64,000 bases of DNA from positions 744,001 to 808,000 of the forward strand of contig JANFOG010000011.1 in the NCBI GenBank assembly GCA_024336345.1, given 5' to 3'. Positions 24,301 to 36,556 of the stretch are shown in pieces (within the stretch, counting starts at the first letter, position 1; the number at the start of each line of letters is the position of its first letter). Below the pieces are notes generated by a model. The model ran no database searches. It had not been told where the DNA came from and saw only the letters and a list, made by a program, of their open reading frames with translations. A program made the position numbers and the translations under genes. Source of the stretch: Mariannaea sp. PMI_226 (Eukaryota; Ascomycota; Sordariomycetes; Hypocreales; Nectriaceae).

Positions 24301-25634
24301 TTCACGACACCACATGCGCTGTTGCGGGGATTGTGGATTTTTCCAGCCCCCGCCTTCAAGAAAACAGATAGGTAATAATTGACTAGTTGATGGAAATTCG
24401 TATTCCCTGTAGTCCGTTATCTGAGGTGAAATCGAACCTGTTGATCCAGGTATTGTTTGGGCATCACCGTTTGCATGCGTACGTGAATCTGCGCTTTGCT
24501 CTCATACTCTGTGTTTACTGAAGTCGGCCGGCTTACCAGAAAAGGAAATGGCGGCTGGTCGGCTGGCCTTCTCCTCAAACCCCGGGAAACAAGGCAGGTA
24601 AGGTAAGGTATGTACCCCAGTCGTGATTTTAAGGTGAGGTTCATATCGGTGGCGGAGCTAATGCCTCGTTGCTCGTTACTCGTTACCAACTTGCCAACCA
24701 GCAGCGACGGCCATCATCATCAACTCCACTCCACTCCACTCACCATCGCCTCTGCCCCAGCCAGTTCCAGTTCCAGCTCCATCAAAGAACCCCAGCACGG
24801 CAGCCCCAGCACGCACCTCTTTGTACTTGGCTTCCCAAGTCTTTTCTTCTCCTTTGAGCTCACTGAACCACACCACCACCACCCCCCCTCTCTCCCACCC
24901 AAGATGCTGTCTCTGATGGATGAATAGACTCTGTCACATCTCATCACGAGACATCCGCCATGAGAGCTCAAGCCCCTCATCCACCATCAGATCAAATCAA
25001 ATGAGCCAGAGAATCCTCCACAGCTGCTAGAGTCCCCAGACGGTGATGCGCTCAGATACCCCGTGCTCTCCTCGACCAATACGTCACCACCACTCGACAC
25101 ATTTTGACAACAGATTTCATTCGCATGTTAATCGTTGGCTGCGACATTGCGGGGACAATCCTCACGCTCATGAGCAAAAGGCCTGACAATCTGCCATTTC
25201 CGGCCTATATTCTTGCCATCAAATCAAGACAAACGACGCATGGTCGGAAAGGGGACAGTGCGCACATGCGTCTGAGCCCCTCCTATTGAGCTCTTCTCTG
25301 CAGCTCAACGGGGTACCGTACCTAGTCTTTCCTCTCTCACTAAAATCATTTTCAGCTCTATCACCTTATCGCTGATCCAGACCTGGTTCGCTTCTCTCTG
25401 ACTCCCCCGCACCAGCACCAATAGGTCCAGCAACTTGGAGCGTGTTCGTAATTTCGCCGGGCAGATATACAGTTGCAACCGCTTTGGCCCACAACCAACG
25501 CCTCTTCATTCTTGCCTTTGATACAGCTCACGCCAGAGCTATCTCGGAGAATTCTCGCTTTCGTATCAAAATTGCAAATCGGATCTAAGATCAGGCCGGC
25601 TAGAGTGGTCCAGCCGGTACCGTCTTGGCAAATG
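21311..25634. other. 4.3-kb gene-free region downstream of the BrlA-like factor
   Basis: No credible gene on either strand. It holds the 3' UTR of the zinc-finger gene, a C21 homopolymer in a pyrimidine block (24133-24178), an AGGTAAGGTAAGG string at 24596 and GTAT/ACAT tetranucleotide runs (22826 and 23241). The final part should contain the promoter of the LRR-like gene. Confidence 0.65.
24133..24153. repeat. C21 homopolymer followed by CCCCTT-type tract
   Basis: Twenty-one consecutive C residues run into TTTCCCCTTCCCCTCCC. The minus strand is therefore G-rich with several G-runs, a candidate G-quadruplex or triplex-prone tract. Confidence 0.9.
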
Positions 25635-28003
25635 GAATCACTTCCATCCTATCATGAAGCCACATCCCGCCCGGACTGGCTTGCTCTAGCGGTGCCTTTC
25701 GTGCCACCTTGTGATTATCCAGCTGCATGCCTAGTGAACAGGCGGTTTTGGAGCGTCTTTGCGCCTCGTCTATGGTCCAACGTCTTGCGGACAGTCCGGC
25801 GGGCCGGCCTACAATCTGGGGATGGTGAGTTCAGCCACATCTGATCCCATGATTGGCTGGTCTTGTTTCTCTTTGACACTGACAATGACCTATCTGGATA
25901 GACTTAACGTGGTGGCTTAACTTTATCTTCGCCCAGCTCTCGCAAACGCGACAATGCACCAGGGTTTTGACTGGTGTTCTCGATGCCCGTGAATTTGGCA
26001 GAGACTCGCACCACTTCGCTTTGGGTCAACAAGAGGGCACTCTGAATCAGAGTTTCAAGCAGGCCATTTCTCTATTCCCCAACCTCACATGTATCCTTCT
26101 TGATGGCCATTCCCAATTAGATCCGAATACCATCTTTGGAACTGGCACTGGCTCAGGAGCCATTAACCAACGATTGCTCCTCTTAAGCATAGCAAACTTG
26201 AACTGCCCGGCTCCCTTGCCGAATAGTTTCTTCAGCTATCCCGGCATGAGAAACCTGGTCTATCTTGATGTTTCTGGTATTCCTGGCTCCATCCGCAATC
26301 TTGTATCCTCTCAACTACATGATCTTCGAATACTAAAAGTTCGCAACCGCGAGGTTGACGATGCGGCGTTTTGCGAGCTAGTTCTTCACTTCGGCAGTCG
26401 TCTCTGGAGTTTAGACGTTGGAAACAATAAAATAAGCGACACTGTAGTTCAGATGATAACAAGTTATTGCTTTAGTGGCATAAACCTTCAGTCGGAGGCC
26501 TATTTTCGAGTTGAAGGTATGCTGGAACCCGCTCAGGGAGGCATAGGTGCCAAAGATTATGGATTGTTCACCTTCGTAGAAGAATCTCAGTGGAGCGGCT
26601 CTTTCTCACACCCCGAACGATATTTGATTGACTCCCCAATGTACATCGCAAATGCAGAGTCCGGCCTTCAAGAGTACCAAGCATTTCGATCAGATGGCCA
26701 GGCCAGGCCAAAACCAGACTCTGCGGATGCAGTGTTACGGGCATTCTCCGGCGAGGATCTCCGCCTATCGCTGGAAAGCTACCACGGAAGTTGGGGTCTC
26801 ACCCATCTCAACCTGTCTGATAACCAAATGTCGTCTTTCGGAATTGAGAGATTGTTGAGAGAGTCTAAAGGCCGTCTCGAAAAACTCACCTGTGATTACA
26901 TGCCGTTAGTCACGCCTCCCAAGACCCAGTCGCAATTATGGCCAAAGTCTGCTAAACTGTTTGGAATCCTGAACGCTGCATATTTTGTACGGCCTGTATT
27001 TTCATCGAACCTCAGAACTCTCAGATTGCACCATTCTTTCGTTACTCAGATTCCTACATTGGAAATGGACGGCCTATCTGCGCTGAGCCGATTGTATATC
27101 GCCGAGACCTCCATTCTACCACGCTCCAAGCAAGCCTATCCCCAATCGTTTGTCCCAGATATGAACCCTCGCCTAACATCGTTAACACTCACCCATATAC
27201 CTCGGCGATCTTCAGGCCCACTCATCTCTGGGCTAGTACAGTTCCTCAAATTATTGTCGACTCAAGAGCGGGCGATTACTGAGGCGAAGAGCGCATCATC
27301 GTTGCGTAGAGAACCTGGAATATTAGATGGCCTGAGACATCTCAGACTAGAGTTCGACTTGGACCCAAGGGATGAAGGCTTCTCCCCGACGGAAGGCCTC
27401 GACGCTGAGGAATTGATGAACGCTGGAGAACAAGGATTTAGTTTCTTCGACGATGCAAGTCCTAAACACCGACGAGCTTCATCTTCAAACCCGTTTGGCA
27501 GTAGGCAGGAGAGGAGTCCTGGTGGAGCACTAATAAGCAGCCGAAACGATGAGTCGGACCGAGCGGCCGGCGATTTCTTGACCCACCACGGTGAATGGAA
27601 TGGGGAAACCTGTACCGTGTCGGTATGGATTGGCCCCGAGTCGCCGAGTCACAATACTATCCTCAACGATTATCGGAGGCTGGTCTTGAACCATCATGTC
27701 CGGGACCAAGTTGGGCCAGCCACTGCCAGTCAGGTGATTGCCGGTGCGCCAAGCAAGTCTTTTATTTTCCAGACGGCTTGGTGCTTGGCAGTCATGCCCA
27801 GTGCGTTTGACACACCGGCGTGGACCGATCTCATGAACATGAGGGACGTACTAGAAGAACTGAAGCGGTTCCGCCTTGCTGCAAGGGCAAGGTACGCGGA
27901 TTTGAAGACTCACACACCGCATGGGCAGACAGCCCGCCTAGGAGAGCCCCATTTCTTCTGGACAGGCAAACTGGAAGTTGCTAGGGTTGGTCCGGTGGCT
28001 TAA
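25635..28003 (+). CDS. Fungal F-box/leucine-rich-repeat-like protein
   Basis: Two exons, 25635-25824 and 25902-28003 (763 aa), intron GTGAGT...GATAG in phase 1. The start at 25635 gives MESLPSYHEATSRPDW, which matches the usual N-terminus of this fungal family; an in-frame ATG at 25473 would add 54 residues. The first 60 residues look like a degenerate F-box (YPAACLVNRRFWSVFAPRLW). Several LRR-type segments follow: MRNLVYLDVSGIPGS, LRILKVRNREVDDAAF, RLWSLDVGNNKISDTVV and LTHLNLSDNQMSSFGI. The C-terminal third has a disordered Ser-rich linker and a conserved end (LGEPHFFWTGKLEV). A ubiquitin-ligase substrate adaptor is the natural guess, but no substrate or partner can be read from the sequence. 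Confidence 0.85.
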
Positions 28004-31000
28004 CAACGGATGGCGATCCTTGCAGAGTTAGAGGTGAGCAAGACATGCTGCGGACTTTTGCAAAACGAAGAAATAGAAAGGCCATGGTTCATGTGTCAAA
28101 GATGAACATGTCAGGACCTTCTTTACGGTGAAGGCGGTACTCTGACAACTAATATCTGATCAGACGACCAATCCGGTAGTATTTGACAGCGACTGAAAAG
28201 CCCGTTGTGAAGATGGTGGTATTGTTGCTTGTGAGGGCCTGAGTGCTGGGCCCTGACGGTACTGTGGAAGTGGCTCTTGCTAACATCTTTCTATCGCAAA
28301 TGTCGCAGAGGCATTCCACGAGGTCACTGTCGAAGCTTTTGATGGGAGTTGCCACGAATATGAAGACGGCTTGCTTGTTTGTTATCTGGCACATGGCCTA
28401 ATAATGGGCGGCAAGAGTGCTCATGGCCGTGACGCTATGATTGCAAAAGGGGGAGAAGGCTCCCCCAAGCTATCAAGTTAGCATACCTTAAGTTCTTGTG
28501 TTTAGTTGACATGAGTGGTGACCGAGCAGAAGATATCGTAGGGAATGTTGACGATGAGGTTGTTCGGGTATTATCGTAAGGTACATCATCTCTATTAACC
28601 ATCCACGTTCTCTCTCGCTAATACGTTGACGTCTAGGTCACTTTGATGGGAGCTGCTGACTTCAGCAAAAAGCCTGGATTTGCTGTTGATACGGCATTAG
28701 CGTATTGATTTGTCTCGATGCTATTGCTACCCCAGGTCCATCGAGCTGAGCGAGTGACTCCGCCGTCGCTTCTGGGTGTTGCACTGGGAACTGATCCTCA
28801 CCCCGCACATTATTTTAGATATCGAACCAGCCTGGGTTCTCCCAGTCATTTCTGTTGTAGAGAAAGGCCCCCTTCAAACTACATGGTTCGTCTCGAAGGT
28901 GGAAGGAGTGGCGACACCAAACCGGCGAGAGCGAGGATCGTGAGGGACCCCATCTTGGACGAGCGAGTTTCAGACATTACAATGCGTAAGAGAATGTCGA
29001 TACGGACCGGATTCCTGAAATGTACTAATAGTATTGTAGAAGGTTGAATGAGATTTCAGAAAAAAAACTAGTTCCTCTATACTATTGCTATGATGCTCGA
29101 GATTTTGATGTATTCGTTGATTTGTAATATTGCGATGGACAGGCTTGGTCCATTCTCAGACGGCCCCCTCGATGAATAGGTACAAAATTCATCACCCATA
29201 GGAACAAGAGTCCTACATATTTGACGGCTCACCATCGTATTTGATGCAAACCGACTTGCTGGTGCATTTCGAATCGACAACCGGCTCCCACCCCGGCGCT
29301 CCCGTAACGGCGGGCGTAGTAACAATTTCCCCTCCAAAAGATCCAAATGGGTCGGCAGTATATCTATCGCTGTTACCTAGTATTATATTTTCGTATATTG
29401 ATAGTATTTTAAGCGCTCTTTGAGCCGTTATTACATGGGACCATGACCGATAGGTGGTGAAAAGCGACTTATGAGCACAGTCTTGACTAAGCTAATTACT
29501 TTCGGTCTTTCTAGTTCCAAGCTTTAACTTTCCACCAAAGCATTTGATCTCGACGTTATTTTACTTAACTCACACTGGATGGTGCTGGGACTTTACTCCT
29601 TCACGTCAAATGTTTGTTGGAACTCGAAAATGATGACGGCTACCATGCCAAGACTGCTGCTTCATTGAGACAGCCGCGAGCTCGTTTAGCCAGGGCATCC
29701 CTCAGCAATTCAATCATTTGCTTACATCGCCGGTACAAGGTCTTAAAGAGGTCAGAAACCATCAATGAATCACTTAAAGCTGGCTGGAATGGGCGGTGCT
29801 CAATTGGGACGACCAATGCGACGGCAACTCTTACTGGAGACTCACGCCCTCTACGAACGCAGCTAACACGGGGTTGCAAATGGATTGTTGAAGAGCGTTG
29901 TAGTATTCTATCAAATTCTCTCAAGCGTGTATTTTCTTTTTGAATAATTTATAAACATACTCTCTAACATGAGTGAGAGAGCAAGCCAGTCCTTGCATGG
30001 TTCGCGGGACATCTTTGACTAGCTTTAACACTCAGGTTGCCTTCTGTGCGGTTTACCACCCACAGCGAGCAATTAACAGGCCGAGATGGTGAGCGACTCT
30101 ATGCTGCTGACATGGGAAATATGAGAAGCTACACTCAAAGTATTAGAATAGCAAACATGGTGCAAGTTGCCAGTCCACAGAGGAGGTTTCCCATCTCCGG
30201 CGTAGGGCACCAAAAGAGTATTGAACGTAAATTTCATGTTGGCTTTTTTTTTTTTTTTGCTGCTAAACGTGATCCTAGTTGAATATGTGGCTTTCAGATT
30301 TGAATAGCTCCCAATGATCATTACCTTGGACATTCGAGTTGTTTTGTATGTGTTGCCAGTGACCTGTAAATGAGTGACTGGAGAGAGTGGAAGAATCGTC
30401 GGGTATTCATGCTTCAGGCGCGAGTATTGCTGGCAATATCTCAGCTCCATTTCAACTGTATATGCTTATTATTCCTGCTTCTGAGCTTTCCTATCTTAAA
30501 TAGCATATGTTTAGTTACATTTGACTTGATATACCGATCAGAGTGTCTCTGGCATTGGGTCAGCGAGGAGGCAGGGGACCAACCGTCGCCGACAATCTCC
30601 ATAGCTACCACCGCAAGGAAGTGGACATCCCACGGTCTGCAGAGAAATATGTACACAATTACCAGTAAGTCCAAAACCTGAAATCACACAATTTTCTTAC
30701 AGTTTGGCTTTTATTTCCTCTTATCGACATGTGCCGTTCAATGCAGCTAATCAACCTATGGTGCTATCACTATGACGGCAGCTCTTTAAGGGAAGAGTCT
30801 ATTTCATTTCAAAAAACTACATCGCTCTATGGAATCTACGGTGCTAGTCAATAGGACATGAGAACGATAAGACGGGTACCCGAAGCTGCGAATGGTTATC
30901 CGACAGGGCCATGCTAATAAGCAGACTTTCCATGATTGGGTATATTTTGACGACGGCGCTAAAGGCTACGCACCTCTCCTCCTTGTTTAAGCTGAAACAT

Positions 31001-34000
31001 ACAGATTCTAGTTCGTACGAACACTGCAAACTAGATAACAAGAATACCATTCCCTTCTTTGTGAATGACATCTCCGTTCGATGTGAACCAGCCCAAGGGC
31101 TGTAGCGTGTAACGTGTAACAGTTCCAGCACCTCGTTCACATCTCATAACCGAATAGGAATGGGTTCCTTTATACGTATTTTGCAACATTTGTTCGACCT
31201 AAAGCAATAAGTAGGTATTGGCGATGTAGATACCAGAAAACAATAGTAAAATGGACAAACTTATGCTGAAATTGATGATGAAGAATCACACCAATAGATA
31301 CTATCGAGAATGATAGTATATTCCGAAGGATAGATCGGAAGGGGGGAAGGCATAAAAATGAAGCATTTAATGAATTGAGGCAAATTCAGGAATCAATTAG
31401 AAGAGACAGCTATTGTTCCTTGTAATGACATGTTTGTTGTGATGAGTACTAGTAAAGAGGCTATCAAGTATTCTACCAGTCTCTACACACCATCCTACAA
31501 ATCGCTTGCGACGTCATCTAGCTTGGGAGGGCCAACCCGGTTTAGCTTCTTTATTGCACTACTTCTATCTGTATGTGTTTATTTTACGAAAGACAACTGT
31601 CAACGAAAGAGTCGTTCTTCGTTGCGAAGAATGAGGTTTGGACGACTGGATGACTAAGAGTGCCACCCTCCTGACTAACTTCCACATCTGGCAAAATGTA
31701 AATAAATTGGTCACGATGATCCGTGGAGGGCTATCACCGATGATCTCCCTTGTTCTGTCCTTTTGTGCATAGCAACAGTCAATGATCAACAATGGCTGGA
31801 GGTTATTCATCTTGACTAAGGGAACGTTGGGCTGGGGCATTAGGTCTAGGCCACATGGAGGCTAGATGGATTAATTTAGAAGCTCTGCACGTACGGTAGT
31901 ACATATTTGAGGATCTTATCAATGGCCTGCGGCACAGTAGATCAAAATAAGGCGTCACCTGTACTGATATATGTATATTTGGGTGGTTCATACCACTTAT
32001 GGCGTACTCTATTTCGTTTGGAAAGGCCAGGCTGCTTCTGCGGGATAATCAAGCCGGCCTCTTCAAATCTTACCTACCTAATTGACATTAGCTCTAACAT
32101 TTTTCTCCACTACGTGCCCATCAAGATAGTTCGCTGTATTGATTAGACTATATGCTTATTTATCGAGTTCGGAAGTACATACATACGTACAGCACGTACG
32201 GATACCTTATGGCTATTCTTTGATGCAAGTACTTGGAATACGTGGGTCTGTAGCCGCTCATTCATTGAATAACCTCAGCTCCAACGCCCGGTTTTAGGCC
32301 GATACTCCATTGAACATAGACTACCCAGAGAGCATGAAGCGTCTGGATTGAGAATGACCCAGTATTCGCATGTGTTGTTCCACTTGCCAAACAATATCCC
32401 ATACGAAGGGTAAGTAATCTCTCGTATATATCGGCACGGTAATCGTATATCGAACGATACTGAGTGTTATATGGAAATTGGAAGGAATTACTATACAGCA
32501 TCGATATTTAAATTCCACCTTGATTTATGTACATAGACATTGAAGCCTTTTTGATGATGTCTAGCTATTTGATGCTGTCAGATAGATGGGGCTTTGCTAA
32601 AACACCAAGTTTGGGCAAGTTGAGCTTAGATACCCTATAGTAATAACGCAACGTCAGGTCACAACTCTTTCGAATTGAGTAATTCAAGACATTATGCATT
32701 CCTCGTGCTCCACAGGCCTTGATATATCGCCTCGGAAATCACTCAAATTTATTTTACGACGGACGCAACAGTTTTTTTCTTTGTTTTTTTTTTTTGGGTT
32801 GGGGGGGAGGTGGGTTGACTTCTGCTTCCTGTCGCGCTTCTTCAGCCACAGTCCAAATGCCCAGTTGATAGTTGATAGTCGGGCTGAACTTGGTAAAAAA
32901 AAAAAAAAAAGGATTACTTAAACATCGCGAACCACGCAGGGGCCAAAAGGATCTCGTTAGGATCATCGTCCCACCTGCTAGATTCCAGGGGCGAGAGTTT
33001 ATACACGAAACAAGTAAGCCATAAGACGTAGGCAGGATGAATGGTCTTTTTGTTCCACATCCTGAATCCCAGCATCCTATATCTGGGCAACTGACATCAT
33101 ATGTCACTGCTGGTATCATAGTATGTGCACAAACTTCAAATAGAGCGAGTCGAAAGGTCAAACGGGTAGGCCAGAGTAGAGGGTGATGCCGACTGCATCC
33201 AATAATCAGCCTGCCATGCTCATCTGTCGGTGGGCAGAAAGTACAAATGCTTACGGCCCTGGAAAGGACACCTCCTCCTTCGTCTCACCAGCGTCTTTCT
33301 CCTAGACTCAAATCAACAAAACTGCTCCATTATCTGTAGAGAATCGCTGTTTCACCCAACAGTGCCTTATAATTTCGGAAATAAAATAGATGGGCTATAA
33401 TGGAGCGCGAACGGCTTTCCCGGTATCCAATTTTCGGACAATACCTTTTGGCTGGAACCAACTACCATAGTACTATGTCCATACTGGAATGGGCCTGGTA
33501 TATACTTGCAGGAAGACATCATAGGGCCTTCGCACAGACCAACGAAAGTTCCGCCAGTTGAGAATTGGTCTTGTAATTATGATGTCCGCATGAGAGTAGC
33601 AGGGGGGCCCTGGCCTCCAAGATGATAAATGGGGCCAATACCACCAATCTGCAGCATCATCCCAAACGCGTGAAGACGAAACACCAAACCTAGTCAATTC
33701 CATTTCCTATCTAGGACATATTATGGCCCTATGAGGTACCTAGGTAACCTGCGCTGTTCTGTAAAATGCGAGGAGCTTGGGGAAGTGGCTAGTGCCAATA
33801 ACATGTCATTAATGGCTCTGCTCCTATCGGAGACTTTTAGGATGAAGCATCGTCTAAATAAATTACCCCTTCATCAACGTCAGCGAGCTTGGACGGGGGC
33901 TTACTCAACTCGAGATGAAATTTTCATGTATGATACAGAACGAACACGTCCTACACACATAGTAGTATGGACATCGTGCTATCTAGTCCTCTGATCCTTG

Positions 34001-34816
34001 CTGTGAAGGATTAGTATTAAAAAAAAATCAATTTCCTTTTCCAGTACCGGTCTGATTCGATTGGTCCTCAACAAGCGAGAAACTAAGCCGGTTCTAGGTC
34101 CACGTGGGATGATGGACATGGAATTCACATTTGGGGCAAGCAGACAAGGTTGTGTTCTGCGGCCTGGCAATGAGCGGGCGAATCTGTAGGAGCTCTGGAA
34201 CAAGCAGGTCAAACTTCCCATGGTGCGCCCGAGTTGATAGTCTTCTTGACAATACTATCCATTCAAGGAACACGCGAGCGGTGGCAAAGGGAAACGTGGA
34301 ATTTGGGATCTACGCTGTTCGCCTTCTACTTGAGGTGTCATTATACCCAGCGACTATCCCTCGGACACTTAGGAGAAAGCTCACTATGAAGCCATGTATG
34401 AATGGTGAATTTGACATGTACCCATTCCGACCTAGAAATTCACAACATGGCATCACTTTTGCCAGCCCTATCTTATTCAGCCCTACCGGCATAAAGAACT
34501 CTTATAGTCTGTAAATTCAATATATTGTATTGTTCCATATAAGCATGCGCATTGATAAAAAAAAACATAGAAATTCAATTTTGGTATGAGAATACAGAAC
34601 AGCTCAGTGAAAATGTCATGTCGTTAAAAGCTCAAATGCAGAATACAGGTTCAATACTACTTGTATGGCTCGATAATTATATACTGAATGAATGAACAAC
34701 CCCCTTCTCTTGAGGACGATATTTCCTATTGGCCCATGACTCGTTCGTTCGCTCTTTTGAGAGGAAAAGGATCTCTAAACTCCGTGAACACACACAACCC
34801 TCTAACCAAAGTTTCT
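28004..34816. other. 6.8-kb ORF-poor region between the LRR-like and lectin-like genes
   Basis: No gene is supported. Open frames are short and lack domain-like features. The sequence looks more AT-rich than the gene blocks and carries homopolymers (T15 at 30244-30258, an A-run near 32894-32910) and many stop codons in all frames. It could be decayed, possibly RIP-mutated, transposon DNA, but I found no recognisable transposase, polymerase or paired terminal repeats. Confidence 0.5.
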
Positions 34817-36556
34817 CTAATTGGGGAGTTCGTAAATCAAGGGCGGCGCATTTGAAGCCGCGGGCGCGCGAGGAGCCGGAGTAGCCTGCATGCCCCAGTT
34901 GGTTACTGGTGGATGTCCGAGTTGGTCATCGGCCTCAACTCTCGAGGTGTATGCGGGCGCGGCCTCTGGCGATGCGGGGTACATCTTGTAGTATCCGCCT
35001 GAGGCTCTCTTGGCGTCAGCCATCGGGGTGTGACTATGAGTAACTGGCGTGTGGGCAAGTTCTGAGATATGGCCACCCGGTGTGTTAGGAAGCTCCTTTC
35101 CTAAGGCGGGGTTGGTACGGCGACGTCGCATAAGGCACCAGACCAACAGGGCGATGGCCAACACGCCTGCTACGGCTCCGATGGCAATTCCTACCTTGGC
35201 TCCCGTGCCTAGCCCTGAGTTCGCGGGTGAAGGTGATTGCGTAGGGGCCGTCGTCGGAGTCGAGGTTGGAGGGGCGGAGGTAGCGGTGACATTGGTGGTC
35301 GGTACGGCAATTGCAGTAGCCCACTTCATCGTGTCCTGTTGATGGAGCTGCATAAGGGTTCCATTGGATTGGTAGAATACCCAAACCTCTCCTGTGCCCT
35401 GCTGGAATGTCAGGGCCATGGGGCCTCCGACCTGATCAGCGGTCGGCCAATACGTGTCAGATGGGCTGTCGACCACTTCCCAGCTGCCGTCATCCGACTC
35501 AGCAACCTGATGCAGTTTCTTGTCGGTACCGATATAGAAGACGCTTCGGGCAGCAGAACTATCCATGGACATTGCCAATGATTGCATCTTTGTGGGGTCC
35601 CATGCTGGGAGAGTACCGTTCGACTGGGATGAGATATGAAACTTTTTAGCTGGTGATTTGCTGGTGAATGATCCGTTCAATTTGTGAGGGTATGATTCTG
35701 GGATTTTAATCAGCATCTTGCTCATCTATGAGAGGAAACAACCAAGAAAGAAAAAAAACCAAGAAAGAAGTCCAAAAAAAAAGTAAGCTTACCAAGCTGC
35801 CAGAACTTATCCTTGGTGGTATTCACGAATTGCGCAGCTTCAAAGTTCTGGTTGTCTCGGGGAAAGGCAACAGACATGTTTCCCTTAGATGTGTGACCAG
35901 AGGCGAGCGCAAATCCTCCGATTGTGTCCAATGAGACGGTTCCACCATCGGACCAGTCCGTATCGGTAGTGTAAGACAGCATCTTGACCTCCTTGTCGGC
36001 ATTGTGGTAGAAAACGCGGTAGCCTGCTGTGCTTCCCAGGAGCTCGGCGGACAATCCGGTGTTCTCATGAACGGATTCAACATCAGCCGTTTTCGAGATG
36101 TAGTACTCGCCCTTTCGAACAAGGTGACCGGTGTCCATGTTGCACTCATAGTAGCCGTTTATAATAGCGAAATCCGAGGACTGGTAGAAAAGCGACGCCT
36201 ATGATTGGGATAATGTGAGCCTCTTTACCGGAACCAACTGCAAGATCCAGCAACACGGGTCATTTATGGCAACATACCGTGACTTTGTTGCCACCCCACC
36301 AACCCACGCCGGCGAGAGCGGTGCCATTTCGGACAGTAACCTGGGTTGGGAGCACATTGGGCTTGTCAACTGGGAAGATGGGACCTCCAGCACCACTGTT
36401 GCAGTAGCTGTAGTGAATCTCGCCCGTCTCAGTATGTTGAAGTGCGACCTGCACACCATTGCTGGTCCAAAAGGCATACATGCTAGAGCCAGCGACGGCT
36501 CGCGCCAGTAATAGAACCAATAAAGAAAACATCGGGTTAAAGCGAGTGTGGTTCAT
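34817..36556 (-). CDS. Type I membrane protein with lectin-like beta-propeller ectodomain
   Basis: Three exons, 36556-36278, 36198-35793 and 35697-34817 (521 aa). Intron 2 needs the CCCAG acceptor at 35698; the ATAG just upstream would break the frame. The ATG at 36556 gives a signal peptide (MFSLLVLLLARAVAG); 36559 and 36532 are alternatives. The ectodomain has repeated blade-like segments with aromatic and Gly residues (MYAFWTSNGVQVAL, WWGGNKVTASLFYQSSD, GYRVFYHNADKEVKML, SVFYIGTDKKLHQVAESDDG, VWVFYQSNGTLMQLH). These resemble the fungal fucose-specific-lectin fold. A Thr/Pro/Ser-rich stalk, one membrane span (about residues 394-418, ending WCLMRRRR) and a ~100-residue cytosolic tail follow. 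The architecture suggests a cell-surface glycan-binding or sensor protein; ligand and signalling are unknown. Confidence 0.8.
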
